In this document: piece after piece, positions 11,000 through 22,039 of the stretch
How the letters are laid out: the number at the start of each line of letters is the position of its first letter
Numbering within the stretch: the first letter of the stretch is position 1
Source of the DNA: Undaria pinnatifida
Lineage: Eukaryota; Sar; Phaeophyceae; Laminariales; Alariaceae
DNA length: 64,000 nucleotides
Direction of reading: 5' to 3'
Assembly: GCA_012845835.1 (NCBI GenBank)
Contig: JABAKD010000028.1
Coordinates: forward strand, 3,757,242-3,821,241
The notes under the pieces: model-generated
The model's database searches: none
The model's input: the letters and a program-made list of their open reading frames with translations, nothing else
Told to the model about the DNA's origin: nothing
Program-made: the position numbers and the translations under genes

Positions 11000-11510
11000 C
11001 TATGCATCGTATTCCTCCAAGATGATGATATTATGCAGCAGTGCCGTAGTTTTTCCTTTTTTGCGAACCTCCTCCAGCGTCTTTCCCAACTCTATCTCGC
11101 GTGCCTCCGACGCAGCACGCTTCACCTCTAGCTCGCGGGAAAGTTGCTGCTGTGCGTGTAGCTCGACTCGGGTTTGGGCCAAGGCTGCTTCTGACTCGTG
11201 CCGGAGGTCCTGCTCCAGGTTGAGTTTGCCTTTCTCCTCGGACAACTGATGAGAGACATCTTGCAGCAAAGACTTTGCCTCAGCGGCCTCGACCCGGCTC
11301 TCGTCGCGCTGCTTCACGGTCCGGTCACGGATGCCCTCGGCCGCCTCGACACCGCCGCGCTGGATGGCAAGCGCCCAGCGTGCAGCCACGCCCTCGTCTG
11401 CCGTCGTTGTCCCGGTACGCGCCCGATAAGCCTCCTTGACCTTTTGCAAAGTTTTTCTTTTTTTCCTTTCGGTCCGGTGCCTTCAGGTTTTTTCGAGTTG
11501 CCCATGGCTA
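11000..11510 (-). CDS. Coiled-coil protein, unknown function
   Basis: A minus-strand frame gives about 149 residues ending at 11,000. It is almost entirely a charged heptad-type helix with many Glu, Arg, Lys, Ala and Leu (for example LLQDVSHQLSEEKGKL and LSRELEVKRAASEAREIEL). An in-phase ATG is lacking. A plausible start, MGNSKKPEGTGPKGKK, lies at about 11,506 in the -1-related frame, joined through an A7 run (GGAAAAAAAG). Either one base has been gained or lost there, or the two are joined by -1 slippage. Composition favours a coding origin over chance. It lies inside the TIR element and could be its Gag-like or accessory protein, or captured host sequence. I recognise no family. Confidence 0.45.
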
Positions 11511-12031
11511 ATTGTGCACGATCACTCTGCCAGGATGACCCAATGGCCAACTTTGTTTTGCGAATTTCTCGCCGGCTATTCACTGGATTTAAGAGCGGAT
11601 TGCTTCGCTGTCTCCGCCAAGTCCCGGCGGAGGGAAATACTGGTACTTTACCAATACCCAGTTGCAGTAGTTCGACCCCATTGAGCAAGAGACGAATATA
11701 AGCAGAAAACACGAGTTTTCCCGCACATTTCCGTCCGATAAGACTTCAAAATACAACGGAAAACTCTGAATAATGAGTACTTCCCTTCGTTTACACTGAT
11801 TACACGTGTCTGTTGAATTTCAGGATCCAACTCGCCTCCTGCGTTGCGTATTTTTTTATACCCTGTCAAACATTAATTCAGTCTAAAATCAAGTAAAAAA
11901 CAGTGTTTGCAAAATTTTTCTCCGAGACATTTTTTCGGATTTTTTGGTGGTTTTCGCCGAATAGATCTGCCATTTTTTTGGGTCGAATCGACTTCCAGTC
12001 CCAGACCTAACAGTGCCAGTGGGTAGCGCTA

Positions 12032-12421
12032 AGGATGTCGCCTGACAACGCAGGCCGACGTAGCCGGAAACTACTTTGTTCAGTATTATAAGAGTAGCAA
12101 GGAGATGCGTATACGTCTATGTTGTGACTTCACAGGGCTGTCGGAGAGCCATCTCTACCGACGAGTCCACGACGGAGCATCCAGGTACGATACTGTACCC
12201 CAGGCGGTTGTCAGACTTGTCAAAGGACAAGGTCAAAGGATGAGCACTCAGCTCAGGGCCAGCATCGCTGAACCACCCGAGCCAGGTGGTCACACCCGGT
12301 GACACGTGTAAAATCAGTCACACCAGATCCATCGTGTTTATTTCACCAACGAAAACCGGGGATAAAACCAGGATGTCCCCTGACGTGCGCTGGCCAACGC
12401 AGCCGAAAACTACTTTCTTCA
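12032..12421 (+). repeat. Repeat G right copy and a 50-bp direct duplication
   Basis: 12,241-12,372 is the second copy of repeat G. It is flanked by a direct duplication of about 50 bp (12,032-12,082 and 12,372-12,421) sharing GGATGTC.CCTGAC and AACTACTTT.TTCA. The arrangement suggests an inserted unit of about 340 bp bounded by duplicated target or internal sequence. Confidence 0.6.
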
Positions 12422-12639
12422 CTCTGCGCTGCCGTTTCCCGGAAGAAGGGAGGAGTGATTCTACGATAGCCCCCCCCTCTCAAACCGTCGATTTTGTTTG
12501 TTTAACTCTTTAACGAACGTTTCATGGCTGCTAGACACGAGGAAGGATCCTATGAAAAAAGTATCCTCAAACATTTTCATGTTTGCAAAGGTCTATCGAG
12601 CGATGACGTCGGGGTGGCAAGAGGCACCGTATTTCAGGA

Positions 12640-13000
12640 GATACGGGGAGCTGGTTTCAAAACCGGCGATTTCGTTAAAGCAAACTTGGAGGGGCTACCG
12701 TAGAGGGTCTCGGAGATGGGGTGCGGTCTCGGAGATGGGGCGCGGATGCTGGGGTTATCGAGCTTTGTAAACCTGTTTGCGTTCTGTGTGAGGCGATCTG
12801 TTTGTGACAGTGAGATGTTTGGTCTGCTCGACACTCAAGGTCGGATTCAGGGCCGTACCCTCGGTGTCTCAGGTGGTACTTGAAGTTGTGCGGACTGTTT
12901 CTGCCAGCCCCACATTTCATCGCCTACTTCCCTGTCTTGCGCCTAGGACCCAATTTACATGAAGCCTCCTTTTCGGCCAGGTCCGCCTTTTTATGACTTT
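12640..13000 (-). pseudogene. Second gypsy chromodomain fragment
   Basis: The minus strand encodes FKYHLRHRGYGPESDLE near 12,890-12,840, matching the chromodomain tail at 640-730. Flanking sequence on both sides also matches the 500-760 region, including the T-rich and GGTTATCGAG sequence. This is the 3' end of another copy of the same family. Confidence 0.7.
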
Positions 13001-13475
13001 CTATTCTGTCTACCGTCTAGAGCTCAAGTCCCTGCTCAACCATCGTTCTCCGTGACCGTCCAGCTCCGGTCCCCGAATGACTTGGTCAACCGGCGCTGTC
13101 CTTGAGAGTGCGCGTCTCGGTTTCAGCAAGCGGGGTAATCGCACGGCGTCTCCGTGGTCGTCTGGGCTTTGCGGAGCCTTCCGGTGTGCGGCCTGCGGAG
13201 CGTCCACGTTGGTCCAACGGCCCATATTTGTATCATTGCAGAACAAAAGTTCGAAGGGGGGGGAAACTATTGAAAACTAAAGGAAAAGCAATTATCCACC
13301 GCGGAAAAGCAATAAGCCACCGCGCAAGCAACCGGGAAAGTGACACCGACCAGCTTAAAACGAGTTTAGTTTTTGAGCTCGAAACGACCGTGACAACCTT
13401 TCCGCGACCGCACGACACTGCCAGCTGACTGACGAAAAAGTTCGACGGTGACGGCGATGCCGCCGCCACTACTAG

Positions 13476-13813
13476 GTGGGACGATGGACCGGCGGGGACA
13501 GCAGTGACACTCCCTCGGGAATCACTGGGGACCTACTCGACGAAATCAACGTCCAGAGTTCCCGCTCAGCGTACGAACCCGTCCGTCTTGAGACGGCTGC
13601 AATCCTGAAACAGCAGTGCATGCAGAACGGAAGAACCCCGCCGGCCTGCGTCGTTCAGATGCTGCAGCCGAGAGGGGCGCGGGCTGCCCCACCCCAGCTA
13701 CGGGTGGGGTAGCTGATAACCTCGACGACCAACGTCGAGACGGCAATCTTCAGTCAGCCGACGGCGACGCGCGGTCGCGGCGAAGACGTCGCGTTCGATG
13801 CGAGCCTACGTGA
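13476..13813 (+). pseudogene. Gypsy gag-like fragment
   Basis: The frame 13,476-13,712 contains CMQNGRTPPACVVQMLQPRG, which parallels CMLDGTTPPAWVLELVLPG of the gag at 2.4 kb and suggests a diverged Gag of the same lineage. It ends early, and an overlapping frame continues to 13,813, so it is broken. Confidence 0.5.
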
Positions 13814-15060
13814 GCTCTCCTTGAACGTTGACGTTATTGCAGCGGCCGCACGTCGCTGTCAGCTGACTCACGATTTGTGTCTCCATGCTGTTCGTGGAGG
13901 TGATCAGCTACCCCACCCGTTTTTTGGTTGGCTCACAGCCCGCATCCATCCTGGCCGCTCCATCTACAGAACCCAGGCCGATAAGGTTGTCTCTTTGCCC
14001 ACCGCTTCGGGTATGCCGCCGTCTCATGTCGGACGGGGGCGTTAGCTTGGAGGAGCACTCTGGGCGTTGGACGCGCCGAGGAGATCCTCAGCGGAGGTGG
14101 CGGCTTGTTCGCTGGAAGGAACTACCTCTTGATCTACTTTGAGTCAGTGGATCAAGTAGCTCAATCGGTAGCAGGGTGTTTGCGAGATGTAAGACTAGCT
14201 TGGATCCAAAACATACTAAACGACGGACGTCATAACCCAAGGCCCAACTCAACCCAAGAAGTACTATTGCGCGGAGAACCATTGTTAGCACGATGAAATC
14301 ACACACACAAAAAAGGAAGCATCTGCCACCTTTCAGGCGAGCTTTCCTACGCTGTGACTTTGTCCGGTTGAGGCTCTATACGCCTGGCAAAACCGGTCAA
14401 CAAAAAAAGTTGAGTCTTGACGCTTTTTGATAACAGCGGGTGCCCCTGCCCCTTTTTTGCTTGATACCTCATCATGCTATCAACAGTGGACCTCCGTATT
14501 AGGTTAGAAGTGCCTTTCTTTGGCCTTTTTTTACCCACGGCCGTACGAGTACCTGTTTGTTCTTGGGCTGGGTTGGCCTTGGATTATGACATGTTCGTTG
14601 GTTTCACATGTTTTCCTGCCCAACCAATTTTGGTATCTCGCATACACCGTAGTTCCTTATTTCGCGGGTACAGAACAGCCTGTTGAGCATCTTCGGTCAG
14701 TTGCTGAAGTAGCGCGAAAGGCAGTTCCCTGTATCAAACAAAAACAACGGCATCACCATCACCGTCGACTGCAGCGCGGCGCCGTCGCGCCGTCGACCTT
14801 GTCCTCCTTCTCCGCCCCCTCGGGTCGGGTCCGCCTGTGGCATCGGGTGCCGTCTTTTTTAGGGATATCCTCGCGAGGTTGCTACTGATAGGTATGGAGG
14901 CGTGCATGTTTTTTACTGTAACTGCTGTGACATGCAAACCCATGCTACGGTAGGGTTATACCGTGCCCTTTTTTTCTAATACTAGTGGTACTCCCGAAGT
15001 ATGCCAGTTGCCGGCCGGTATTGCGGAAAAAAACAAATTGGTGCTGTATCCTTCGTATGT
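13814..15060. other. No supported gene
   Basis: Mixed sequence. At about 14,150-14,180 is a tRNA D-arm-like TAGCTCAATCGGTAGCAGG without a convincing T-arm. At 14,740-14,830 is a GC-rich stretch open on the plus strand (about 120 codons), with no motif I recognise. Confidence 0.4.
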
Positions 15061-15069
15061 GGTACTAAA

Positions 15070-15930
15070 AAACAAAATAATAACAGGGCAGCAGTACGGC
15101 AGTGCAGCAGTACGTACGGAAGTAAAGAACACAGAGGTAGTGCAGCAGTGGGGACGGTGGTACTGTCAAGCAGCACCAGTGGGAGGCCGATATTTGATTA
15201 AAAAAAAAAGTTCGTCTCCCACAGGACGAAAAAAGACTCCAACGTACGGAACGGCCCACCCACCCACCACGGACGACGCAGTGCACCCTCCACCCACCCA
15301 CCGACCAAACCTTTACTACATATACAGCATCGGAGTATCACACACAGCTTGCAAAGATGAGTTTCGACGAAATCTTCGATCTCACAGCTGGAGTGTATTT
15401 TCATTTTTTATAATATACAGCAGTACAGCAGTGCAGCAGCAGTACGTACAGCAGTGCATCTGCACCCAAAAAAGAACAAATTGTTGCTGTATCATCCTCA
15501 GAGCTCTCTATGTGAGTACTAAGAAAACAAAATAATAGCAGGCCACCCACCCACCACGGAAGAAGCAGTCAGTCCATCCTCCACCCACCCACCGACCAAA
15601 CCTTTGCTACATACAGCAGTGCAGCAGTACGTACAGCAGCACACCTGGTACGCGGGGAGCAGTTAGTGGGTTGGTTCTTGAGGACCTTGTATGAAACAGG
15701 AAACAAAAAGTGCAGCAGTACGTACAGCAGTACACCTGGTACGCGGGGAGCAGTTAGTTGGTTGGTTCTTGAGGACCTTGTACCCAGGGTATGAAACAGG
15801 AAACAAACGAGGGGAGTTTCCGCCATCCTCCACCCACCCACCACCCACCCACCACCCACCCACCACCCGTGGATCTACCCAGTACTGCAGTACAGCAATG
15901 CAGCAGTACGTAGAGCAATACACCTGACAG
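15070..15930. repeat. CAGCAGTACGTA minisatellite field with family B piece
   Basis: CAGCAGTAC/GTACGTACAGCAG units recur many times. Blocks of ACCCACCCACC occur at 15,260-15,300, 15,545-15,600 and 15,825-15,870. A unit of about 85-105 bp with GGTACGCGGGGAGCAGTTAG and GGTTCTTGAGGACCTTGTA is tandemly duplicated at about 15,640 and 15,735. A reversed family B tip lies at 15,320-15,412. Confidence 0.85.
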
Positions 15931-16489
15931 GCGAGCAGCAGCAGATTCGTTGGTTAAAATGCTCTCGGGCTGGGCGGGATTTGCAATTGTTTACTATTCC
16001 CCGCCACGCCGGGGGCCAAGCGAGCCGTCCCCGCGAGAGCGATTTCCACGCTCTCCCCTCGCCAAGGTGGGGCACCGACGCCCGTTCTTTCGCCGGCACG
16101 TCGTAGTGCTGCTGTGCGGATGGGACGTGGCGGCACCGTGAGGCCGCCGGAGGCCGAGTGGAGCTCGGCAGTCGCCGCTTTTGGGGGGAGGTATCATAAC
16201 CAAGATATTTTCAAAGATCCAACAAAACGTCACGACCACCTAAGCGTATTATATAATAAGGACTACTAGTCACTTAAGGGCTCTATACTTTTAATAGTAT
16301 TCTATACTATTAGTAGTATACACCCAACAACTGTTTGTTTTTTTTACTGTTTTTTTTTCAACAGACTGAAATTGAAACTCGATGAACAGACTAATCGTCT
16401 AGGTGAAAAAAAACACACACATCAGTATCATCGCTGAAAATGAACGTTTTCCCGAAGATTTTGGGTTGTAGCCCCTTTAGAGCCCTCAC
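15931..16489. other. No supported gene
   Basis: A GC-rich patch (15,960-16,190) followed by AT-rich sequence with TACTATTAGTAGTATA-type palindromes near 16,285-16,320. I see no gene. Confidence 0.4.
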
Positions 16490-16985
16490 CTCTTTAGAGC
16501 CCCGAAACCCCTCCCTATATTAAATCTAAGTGATTTTGTAAAAAAAGGGTTTTCAGCTGTGAAGGCGTTAAGAAGCCCCCGTCGTTCAGAAAAAAAAAAT
16601 GGCCAAAAAGTGCGCTAGTACCTCTATCGTAGGACCCGTCTGCAACCGTAATCGATGTAGAGTAGTCTTCTCCGTCGGGGGGCGGGGGGGGGATCCGTCG
16701 CTGGGCGCCACAAGCACCAGTATTTTTCGCCGTGTTTTCGAATCTCAGAAAAGAAAAACAGGTCATACTCGTATAGCACCTGGTACCAGATGAAGTACCA
16801 AAAGCAAAACAAAAGGTCTTTTTTTGGGGTGGTCCGCGCTTTTTTGTTCTTCAGGAGATCCGAACGCGCGGCAACCCCGCGCTCGAGGTTTGTCCTTAAC
16901 CTCTTTAGCGCCCCCGAACCCCTCTCTATACTAAGGCCAAGTAATTCTGTCCCCAAAAACGGGTTTGCAGTTGTAAAGGGGTTAA
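16490..16985 (+). repeat. Family E, two copies
   Basis: A unit of about 85 bp with CTCTTTAG.GCCCC, AACCCCTC.CTATA, AAGT.ATT.TGT and GGGTTT.CAG.TGT, ending AAGG.GTTAAG, occurs at about 16,485-16,570 and 16,898-16,985. It occurs again inverted at 19,205-19,312. Between the two copies is a repeat D piece (GTCGTTCAGAAAA...CTACCTCTATCG-like; also at 17,620, 28,350 and 43,440). Confidence 0.7.
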
Positions 16986-18120
16986 GCCTGGGTTAGGGTT
17001 AGGGTTCGTTCGGTCGGGGCGACTCCCTCTCTCGATTTATAACGTTGAGAACATTCGAAAGCACAAACGAAAAATGGTCGCGGTTTGGGCTGAGGTACGT
17101 GAGGAGTAACTCGGGCCGGGCCGGGTGGAGGGAGTCCTTGGGGGCGCCCTATCTCTTGACCCCGATGTTTTGGTATTTTTTTTGGTGTGTTTTGTGTGCC
17201 ACGACTGGCGAGGCGACCTCCCGAGGAGGATGCTGAACGAGTTGTTATCGGGAGGGGTTCGGGAGGGCGTCGAGCGCTGAGGTATGATTGCGCCCCCGTT
17301 CTTCTAAGGGTAACCGCGTCTCGCCGTGGTTGGTTGAATTCGAAGGGATCACCAAGTAAAGACCTGCCTTGTGGTCTCGGAGCGAACACACGCTACGGTA
17401 TCGGTGTGCACTGGCTCTTTTTGTTTTTGCCTTCTGAGGGTGGTGGCTTGATACCAATGGTTGATAAAGTACTCTATACCTCGCCCAAAAACTCCAAAAG
17501 CTGATGTTTGAGTAAAACCGAGAATGCAAACCGATGAACAAACACATATGGCCCAGGGTATTCAAACGAGTAGTTTTTCACCAATAGAAATGGCGTTCTT
17601 AGACGACATTGGGTTATTGAGGCCCGTCAGTCAGAAAAAAGGTACCGTAGCCAAAAGAGGTACACCTACCTCTATCGCACGGTGTATCGATGTCTCTCTC
17701 CGAAGCGCATGCCGCGGTAGAGGTGCTATCACCACCTTTGCCTTCTGAGGGTGTTTTGCTTGATAAGCTCTATCAAATACCTCACCCGAAAGCTGATTTT
17801 GTGCAACAGTGAAAGTGCAATCCGACGAATCATGCCATGGCCTAGGTATGCAAAAGTTCATACAGAACGGGTCACCCAGTAACGCGGTGGTGCGCCAGAG
17901 CGATGTGACCGCCTTGTCGGGGGAAGCCGTCTTAGTCACCTTATTCAGTACAGGCTCCGAGTGGGAGTCCACGGTCGCCCCAAGCGATTTTGACCGCCTA
18001 ATATCGGGATACCGCCTTGTTCAGACCGCTATATTGCGGGATCCCTACTGTATTGCAAAGCAAGAGTGACCTTGAGGCGAGTCCCCGTCAATCAGATTTA
18101 TTTTTTGACAAAACTTTCAA
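16986..18120. other. Repeat D pieces, no gene
   Basis: 17,430-17,780 holds two divergent copies of repeat D: GCCTTCTGAGGGTG, then a tract ending AAAGCTGAT, GTGCAA and a downstream CTACCTCTATCG.A. The G+C-rich frames at 17,187-17,504 and 17,631-17,972 show no motif. Two TTAGGG units at about 16,990 are isolated. Confidence 0.4.
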
Positions 18121-18149
18121 CCTCTATCGGCGATGTTGCGCTGGAAGGA

Positions 18150-18553
18150 TCCACACGTTGGACAGATCAGATAGATCCCTATTGGTCTGTTGACCATCTG
18201 TGTCTTTCAGGGCATCTGTAAATGATCTGCATAGACTAGCTCATGTTGCCGATGGGATCCGTGTGATCTGTATGACCTAGCACGTGTCTCCTGGGTTGGA
18301 TCTGGACAGCACCGATCCCGGTCCACATACCATAACGACAGATCAATCATCTAAAGTATCTAGATGATCTAGATCGTAATCTGTACTAAACAGATCCCGC
18401 ACAACACATTATAACGACAGCACATGATCTACATAATCTACATGATCTAGATCGTGATCTGTGCTACGCAGATCCCGCACAACACATAACAACGACAGAT
18501 AGATTATCTAGATCATCTAGATTATTTAGATCGTGATTTTTCCGACGTGTGGA
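18150..18553. mobile_element. Family A element with TIRs (GATCTAGATCGTGATCTG)
   Basis: About 400 bp are bounded by TCCACACGTTGGA (18,150) and TCCGACGTGTGGA (ending 18,553), an inverted repeat with one mismatch. GGAAGG flanks both sides as a possible duplication. The interior is a run of internal repeats with GATCTAGATCGTGATCTG and CAGATCCCGCACAACACAT, present about three times. Partial copies lie at 20,650, 42,710, 50,930, 55,630, 56,880, 63,215 and 63,850. Confidence 0.75.
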
Positions 18554-18839
18554 AGGTTCGCGAAGCTCTGACCCTGTACGGCCGCCGTTGTGGCCGACGC
18601 CGCCGCCGACTAGCGTTACGTTTGTAGGAGTAGCAAGGATATGCCTAGATACCTACTACGGTAGTCTATATTTTCATTGACTCGGCCTGATTTTTTGTTA
18701 TACAATTTGTCTGCGTGCTTCTGACTGCTGTGTGTAGGTGTTGATGTACAGTCAGTCTTCGTGATCCCTCGTTGGTGCGTGGCCTTGCCAGACGACAGCA
18801 CGCGCACTAAAGTGGGCCCCCGAAGTACCCCGGGATGTT
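18554..18839. other. No gene seen
   Basis: Unremarkable sequence. Confidence 0.4.
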
Positions 18840-18889
18840 GTTGATACTGCGGTACTCTGTGAGACGAGGTGGTCGCAAGCGATTTTCAC

Positions 18890-19195
18890 CGCACTATAGA
18901 GGCATCATCCCTCTATAGTGCCTCTATTGTGCGGTAGGGGTTGGCCTCCTCGAGGGAGGAACTACCTGTTATTAATGGTATGATGCTTTCACGATTATAT
19001 TCATTTTAGGACAGCTGCAGGGCATGCTTCGAAGTGTAAGTGTTGGTCGGGTTGCGCAAACGAATCTCTTCGAAGTCATGTTTCCGGTGATGATGATGGA
19101 TGATGGATGATGTTGATGTTCACCTCCTCCTCATGACAGGCGCTCGGAAATTTCTGAGCATCTTTCTGCACCCGTAGCTAGCGTGGGATGACTCT
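18890..19195. repeat. Family F-related repeat (subfamily F2)
   Basis: Contains TTGGTCGGGTTGCGCAAACGAATCTCTTCGAA, related to the F core, then GATGATGGATGATG and CACCTCCTCCTCA. It ends AGCGTGGGATGACTC, like an F terminus. A second F2 copy is at 22,515-22,680. The left end is unclear. Confidence 0.6.
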
Positions 19196-19204
19196 AAAGT
19201 GGCC

Positions 19205-19312
19205 CCGGGACCCCCACTTGACCCCTTTACATCTGAAAACCCGTTTTTGGGGACAAAATTACTTGGATTTAGTATAGGGAGGGGTTCGGGGGCTCTAAAG
19301 AGGATAAGAAGG
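19205..19312 (-). repeat. Family E, inverted copy
   Basis: Reverse complement of the unit at 16,898-16,985, including GGGACAAAATTACTTGG and GGGAGGGGTTCGGG. Confidence 0.75.
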
Positions 19313-19589
19313 TTGAGCACATCGGACGGCTCAGATACATCCCCATTTCATTATCTAGACACTCCAGGACAGAGTTTTCCCTGATTTTTATGCTATCTGC
19401 ACGATCGAGGTGGTGTTTATCGGTTGCGATCTGTGTAACACGGATCTTGGTCCCTGACATATGTTCTTACTATCTGCAAGATCTGCTGTCAGGTGGGATC
19501 ATTGTGGCACGGCTCTTGAGCGCAGGCCTACTGGGCAGTGGAATCTAGACGATACAACTCTTTGCACGATGCTATCTGTACCGGGTGTA

Positions 19590-20115
19590 CCGTAATCATG
19601 CGAAGGTTGGCACCGGGGTGCGATCGATATTTAAATGTTTCTACGTTGTGTTTTTTATCACCCCGGTGCTATCTCTCCGATGGGTGCCAACCTTCCGATG
19701 GGGGTGCGGAAATGCAACTAAATCATGCCGTTCTTCAATTTTGGCGCACCCCCGGTGCGATCTCTCCGATGGGTGCGCTGTGTGCTTGGTTGAGAGCATA
19801 CAAATTAAACGACTCAAAGCTACCTAAAACGACTTGACCGAAGCTGCGTTGGTAAAGTACGTTTGAGAGGAGTGGCGCACTGATGATATATCATCGGAGT
19901 ATGAAATAATGAGAATATTACCTACCACAGACCCGCTGCGGTGGCCCTCAATTTCTATTCATGTCGGAGAGATCGCACCCGGGTGCGATCTCTCCGATGG
20001 GGATGCGAAAACACGATTAAATGTTTCTACGTTGTGTTTTTTATCGCACCCCGGTGCTATCTCTCCGATGGGTGCCAACCTTCCGATGGGTGCCAACCTT
20101 CGCATGATTACGGTA
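19590..20115. repeat. Palindromic GATCTCTCCGATGGG repeat cluster
   Basis: A motif CGGTGC.ATCTCTCCGATGGG occurs at least five times. At about 19,964-20,000 it is paired with its exact complement to form a palindrome of about 36 bp around CACCCGGGTG. A block with AATGTTTCTACGTTGTGTTTTTTATC is duplicated at 19,630-19,700 and 20,020-20,090. GGTTGGCACC at 19,600 pairs with GGTGCCAACC at 19,690 and 20,080. Confidence 0.8.
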
Positions 20116-20210
20116 GTAGGGAGGGGGGAGAAGAGCCTCCAATGTGACCCCGGATCTGAGTTACGACTGCGGAGGGTGAAGGAGAAGGGGAAAATGCCAA
20201 GATAATACAC
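20100..20210 (+). repeat. SINE2 3' fragment
   Basis: Carries the SINE2 block GTGACCCCGGATCTGAGTTA and GGGAGGGGGGAGAAGAGCCT, ending near AAGATAATACA. Confidence 0.7.
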
Positions 20211-20495
20211 ATGCACTTGATAAACTGATGCATTTCCTTCCACAGCTGTCAGATTTTGTCCCCCTCGAAAACGGTTTTTATAGTTTCCGCGCTCAGAATG
20301 ACTAACATCACCCTGTTGACCCTGGTACAAGCTACACTGTAGTTCCAACAGGAGTCGCCGACCTATATCCTTAATGAGGACACACCCAGTAATACGCGCG
20401 ATCGGAGTATCACTCACAGCTTGCAAAGACGAGTTTCGACAAAATCTTTGATCTCACAGCTGGAGTGTATATTTTGTTTTGTATAATATATCGTG
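20205..20495 (-). repeat. Family B, reverse copy
   Basis: A nearly complete family B arm in reverse, from CACTTGATAAACTGATGCAT through GACCCTGGTACAAGC to CTCACAGCTGGAGTGTATAT. Confidence 0.85.
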
Positions 20496-20640
20496 GTAAA
20501 ATGAACGCACGTACCGTCGTGGGGAGGGGGAGAAGAGCCTGCTTAGTGACCTCGGATCTGAGTTGCGTCTTGGGAGGGAGGAGAAGGGAAGAATGCCAAG
20601 ATAAAAGAAGGGATGAGCAACAAAACATAAATCATGACGG
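20495..20640 (+). repeat. SINE2 fragment with A-rich 3' end
   Basis: AAATGAACGCACGTACCGTC, GGGGAGAAGAGCCTG, GTGACCTCGGATCTGAGTTG, then GGGATGAGCAACAAAACATAAA. This matches the 3' half of the fuller SINE2 at 24,150-24,545. Confidence 0.75.
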
Positions 20641-21139
20641 AAAATCTGGGGGATCTAGATGATCTAGATCGTGATCTGTCCGATCTGTGAAAGGGTGCCG
20701 CTCTAACCCGGGGCCACGACTGGATTGCATTGCGGGGATGAGTGTTACCGGTCCCTGTTCGCCAACGCCTCGCTAATCCGTACCAGGTACGAGGTTCTCG
20801 ATAAACATGCGGTACTTGAACGTTTAGTAAGAGCCCTTTGAAAGACACGCCTCCATATATATATATGTTGGGAACTTCCCCTGGATGCGTGTTACTCCAA
20901 GGGGATGATCGCGATCCGCCCCCTACTTTACGTTTTTTGCGGCAGCGGTTCTTGACTGCGGTTCTTCCACGTTTTGCTCATTTTGCGGCATTACCGCTAG
21001 TTTCACGCTCAAATTTTCGGTAACACGGGTGCGTCCTTGCTGAATTGTAACAGGCGGCGCGGATTGCACGGTGGCCGTGTTCGATCTGGACGGCGCGGGC
21101 GACAAGAAATCGCCTTCACTCAGGTGAGATCGTGCACTG
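20641..21139. other. Family A scrap and unassigned sequence
   Basis: 20,650-20,690 is a family A end (GATCTAGATCGTGATCTGTC). The rest shows no supported gene. Confidence 0.4.
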
Positions 21140-21340
21140 GGGGTCTCTCCCTATGGTGCCGATGGAGCTATGTCGGTTGCCACTATAGTGCTTGTGAAAT
21201 CGCTTGGCACAAATGGGAACTACCAGTAGTGGCAGTAAGCGGAGTAGTGCCGGTTGCCGATACATTGCAGGTACTTCCCTCTGTAGTGTACATACCGGCG
21301 GTATGGAGGGACCATTACTGTATCAGGTATACCGTATAGG
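21140..21340 (+). repeat. Family C fragment
   Basis: CACTATAGTGCTTGTGAAAT, CGCTTGGCACAAATGGG, GCGGAGTAGTGCCGGTTGCC and GTGTACATACCGGCGGTATG. These match the units of the tandem array at 27-29 kb. Confidence 0.7.
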
Positions 21341-21589
21341 CGCACAAATACGAAATTGCGTAATAGTTATACCTTCTTCATCATATTATAATAGTAATTT
21401 GAACGCCAGGCTCGCTTTTGGGGAGGACGCTGTGTAATAATTTAAAGTTTGGCATATGAAACCTTGCTCAACGGCAAGCGCTGCTCTGCAAATCCTATAG
21501 AACGTCAGGCTTACATTTGGGAGGACGCTTTGTAAGAAGTTTGGAATATGATATCTTGCTCACCGGCAATCGCTGCTCTACAAATCCTA

Positions 21590-21790
21590 CCTGGGGTGTT
21601 GCAAAGTATTCGACGCGAGTGCGAGTGCGAGTGAAGAAAATGCTGAACTCTTCTAGCGACAAAAATGAAGGCACGTATCGTAGTGGGGAGGGGGGAGGAG
21701 GGCCCACTATGTGACCCCGGATCTGAGCTACTACTGGGAGGGAGCGCGAGGAGAGTAGTGCGAGGATAATAAATGTAATGAAGAAGGAAG
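21590..21790 (+). repeat. SINE2 fragment
   Basis: ATTCGACGCGAGTGCGAG, AAATGAAGGCACGTATCGTA, GTGACCCCGGATCTGAGC. An upstream block of about 100 bp (ACGTCAGGCTTACATTTGGG...) is a duplicate of 21,390-21,480. Confidence 0.75.
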
Positions 21791-22039
21791 GTTTCTATTA
21801 ATTGTAGTCTGTGGTCAAGGTTCGTGTCAAATTAGGGTTTCAAGCCTTGCTCAGATCAGATATTTCTTGTGGGGGGGGGGGGGTGCTACTGAAGCTGTCG
21901 GTGTATAGCAGCTAGAGCGGCAGGATATTTGTACCTGCAGTCGAATTGTGTGCGTTGGTTGATTCGAAGAATTTGGAGAATTGAGGCATCCCTCGTTGCG
22001 CTTCTGGGGCATACCAGGTATGGTGTATCGAGTCATCCC

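Larger units (their letters stand above)
10638..12012. mobile_element. TIR element (hAT-like ends) with coiled-coil ORF
   Basis: Inverted ends GTTAGGGCTGGGACTGG (about 10,637-10,653) and CCAGTCCCAGACCTAAC (about 11,993-12,009) bound about 1.37 kb. If the element proper starts at TAGGG, both flanks carry ACAGT as a short direct duplication. Further outside, ACTGGCA/TGCCAGT extends the inverted repeat imperfectly. TAGGGCTGGG is a terminus I know from many hAT transposons, but hAT duplicates 8 bp and I see only 5, so the class is unsure. The interior holds a (CTG)n run and the coiled-coil ORF. No transposase is recognised. Confidence 0.6.

Noticed and set aside
14150-14180. tRNA D-arm-like TAGCTCAATCGGTAGC
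   Set aside because: No matching B box or T-arm. Probably a SINE scrap or chance.
16986-17008. Telomere-like TTAGGG repeats
   Set aside because: Only two to three units, no array and no chromosome end.
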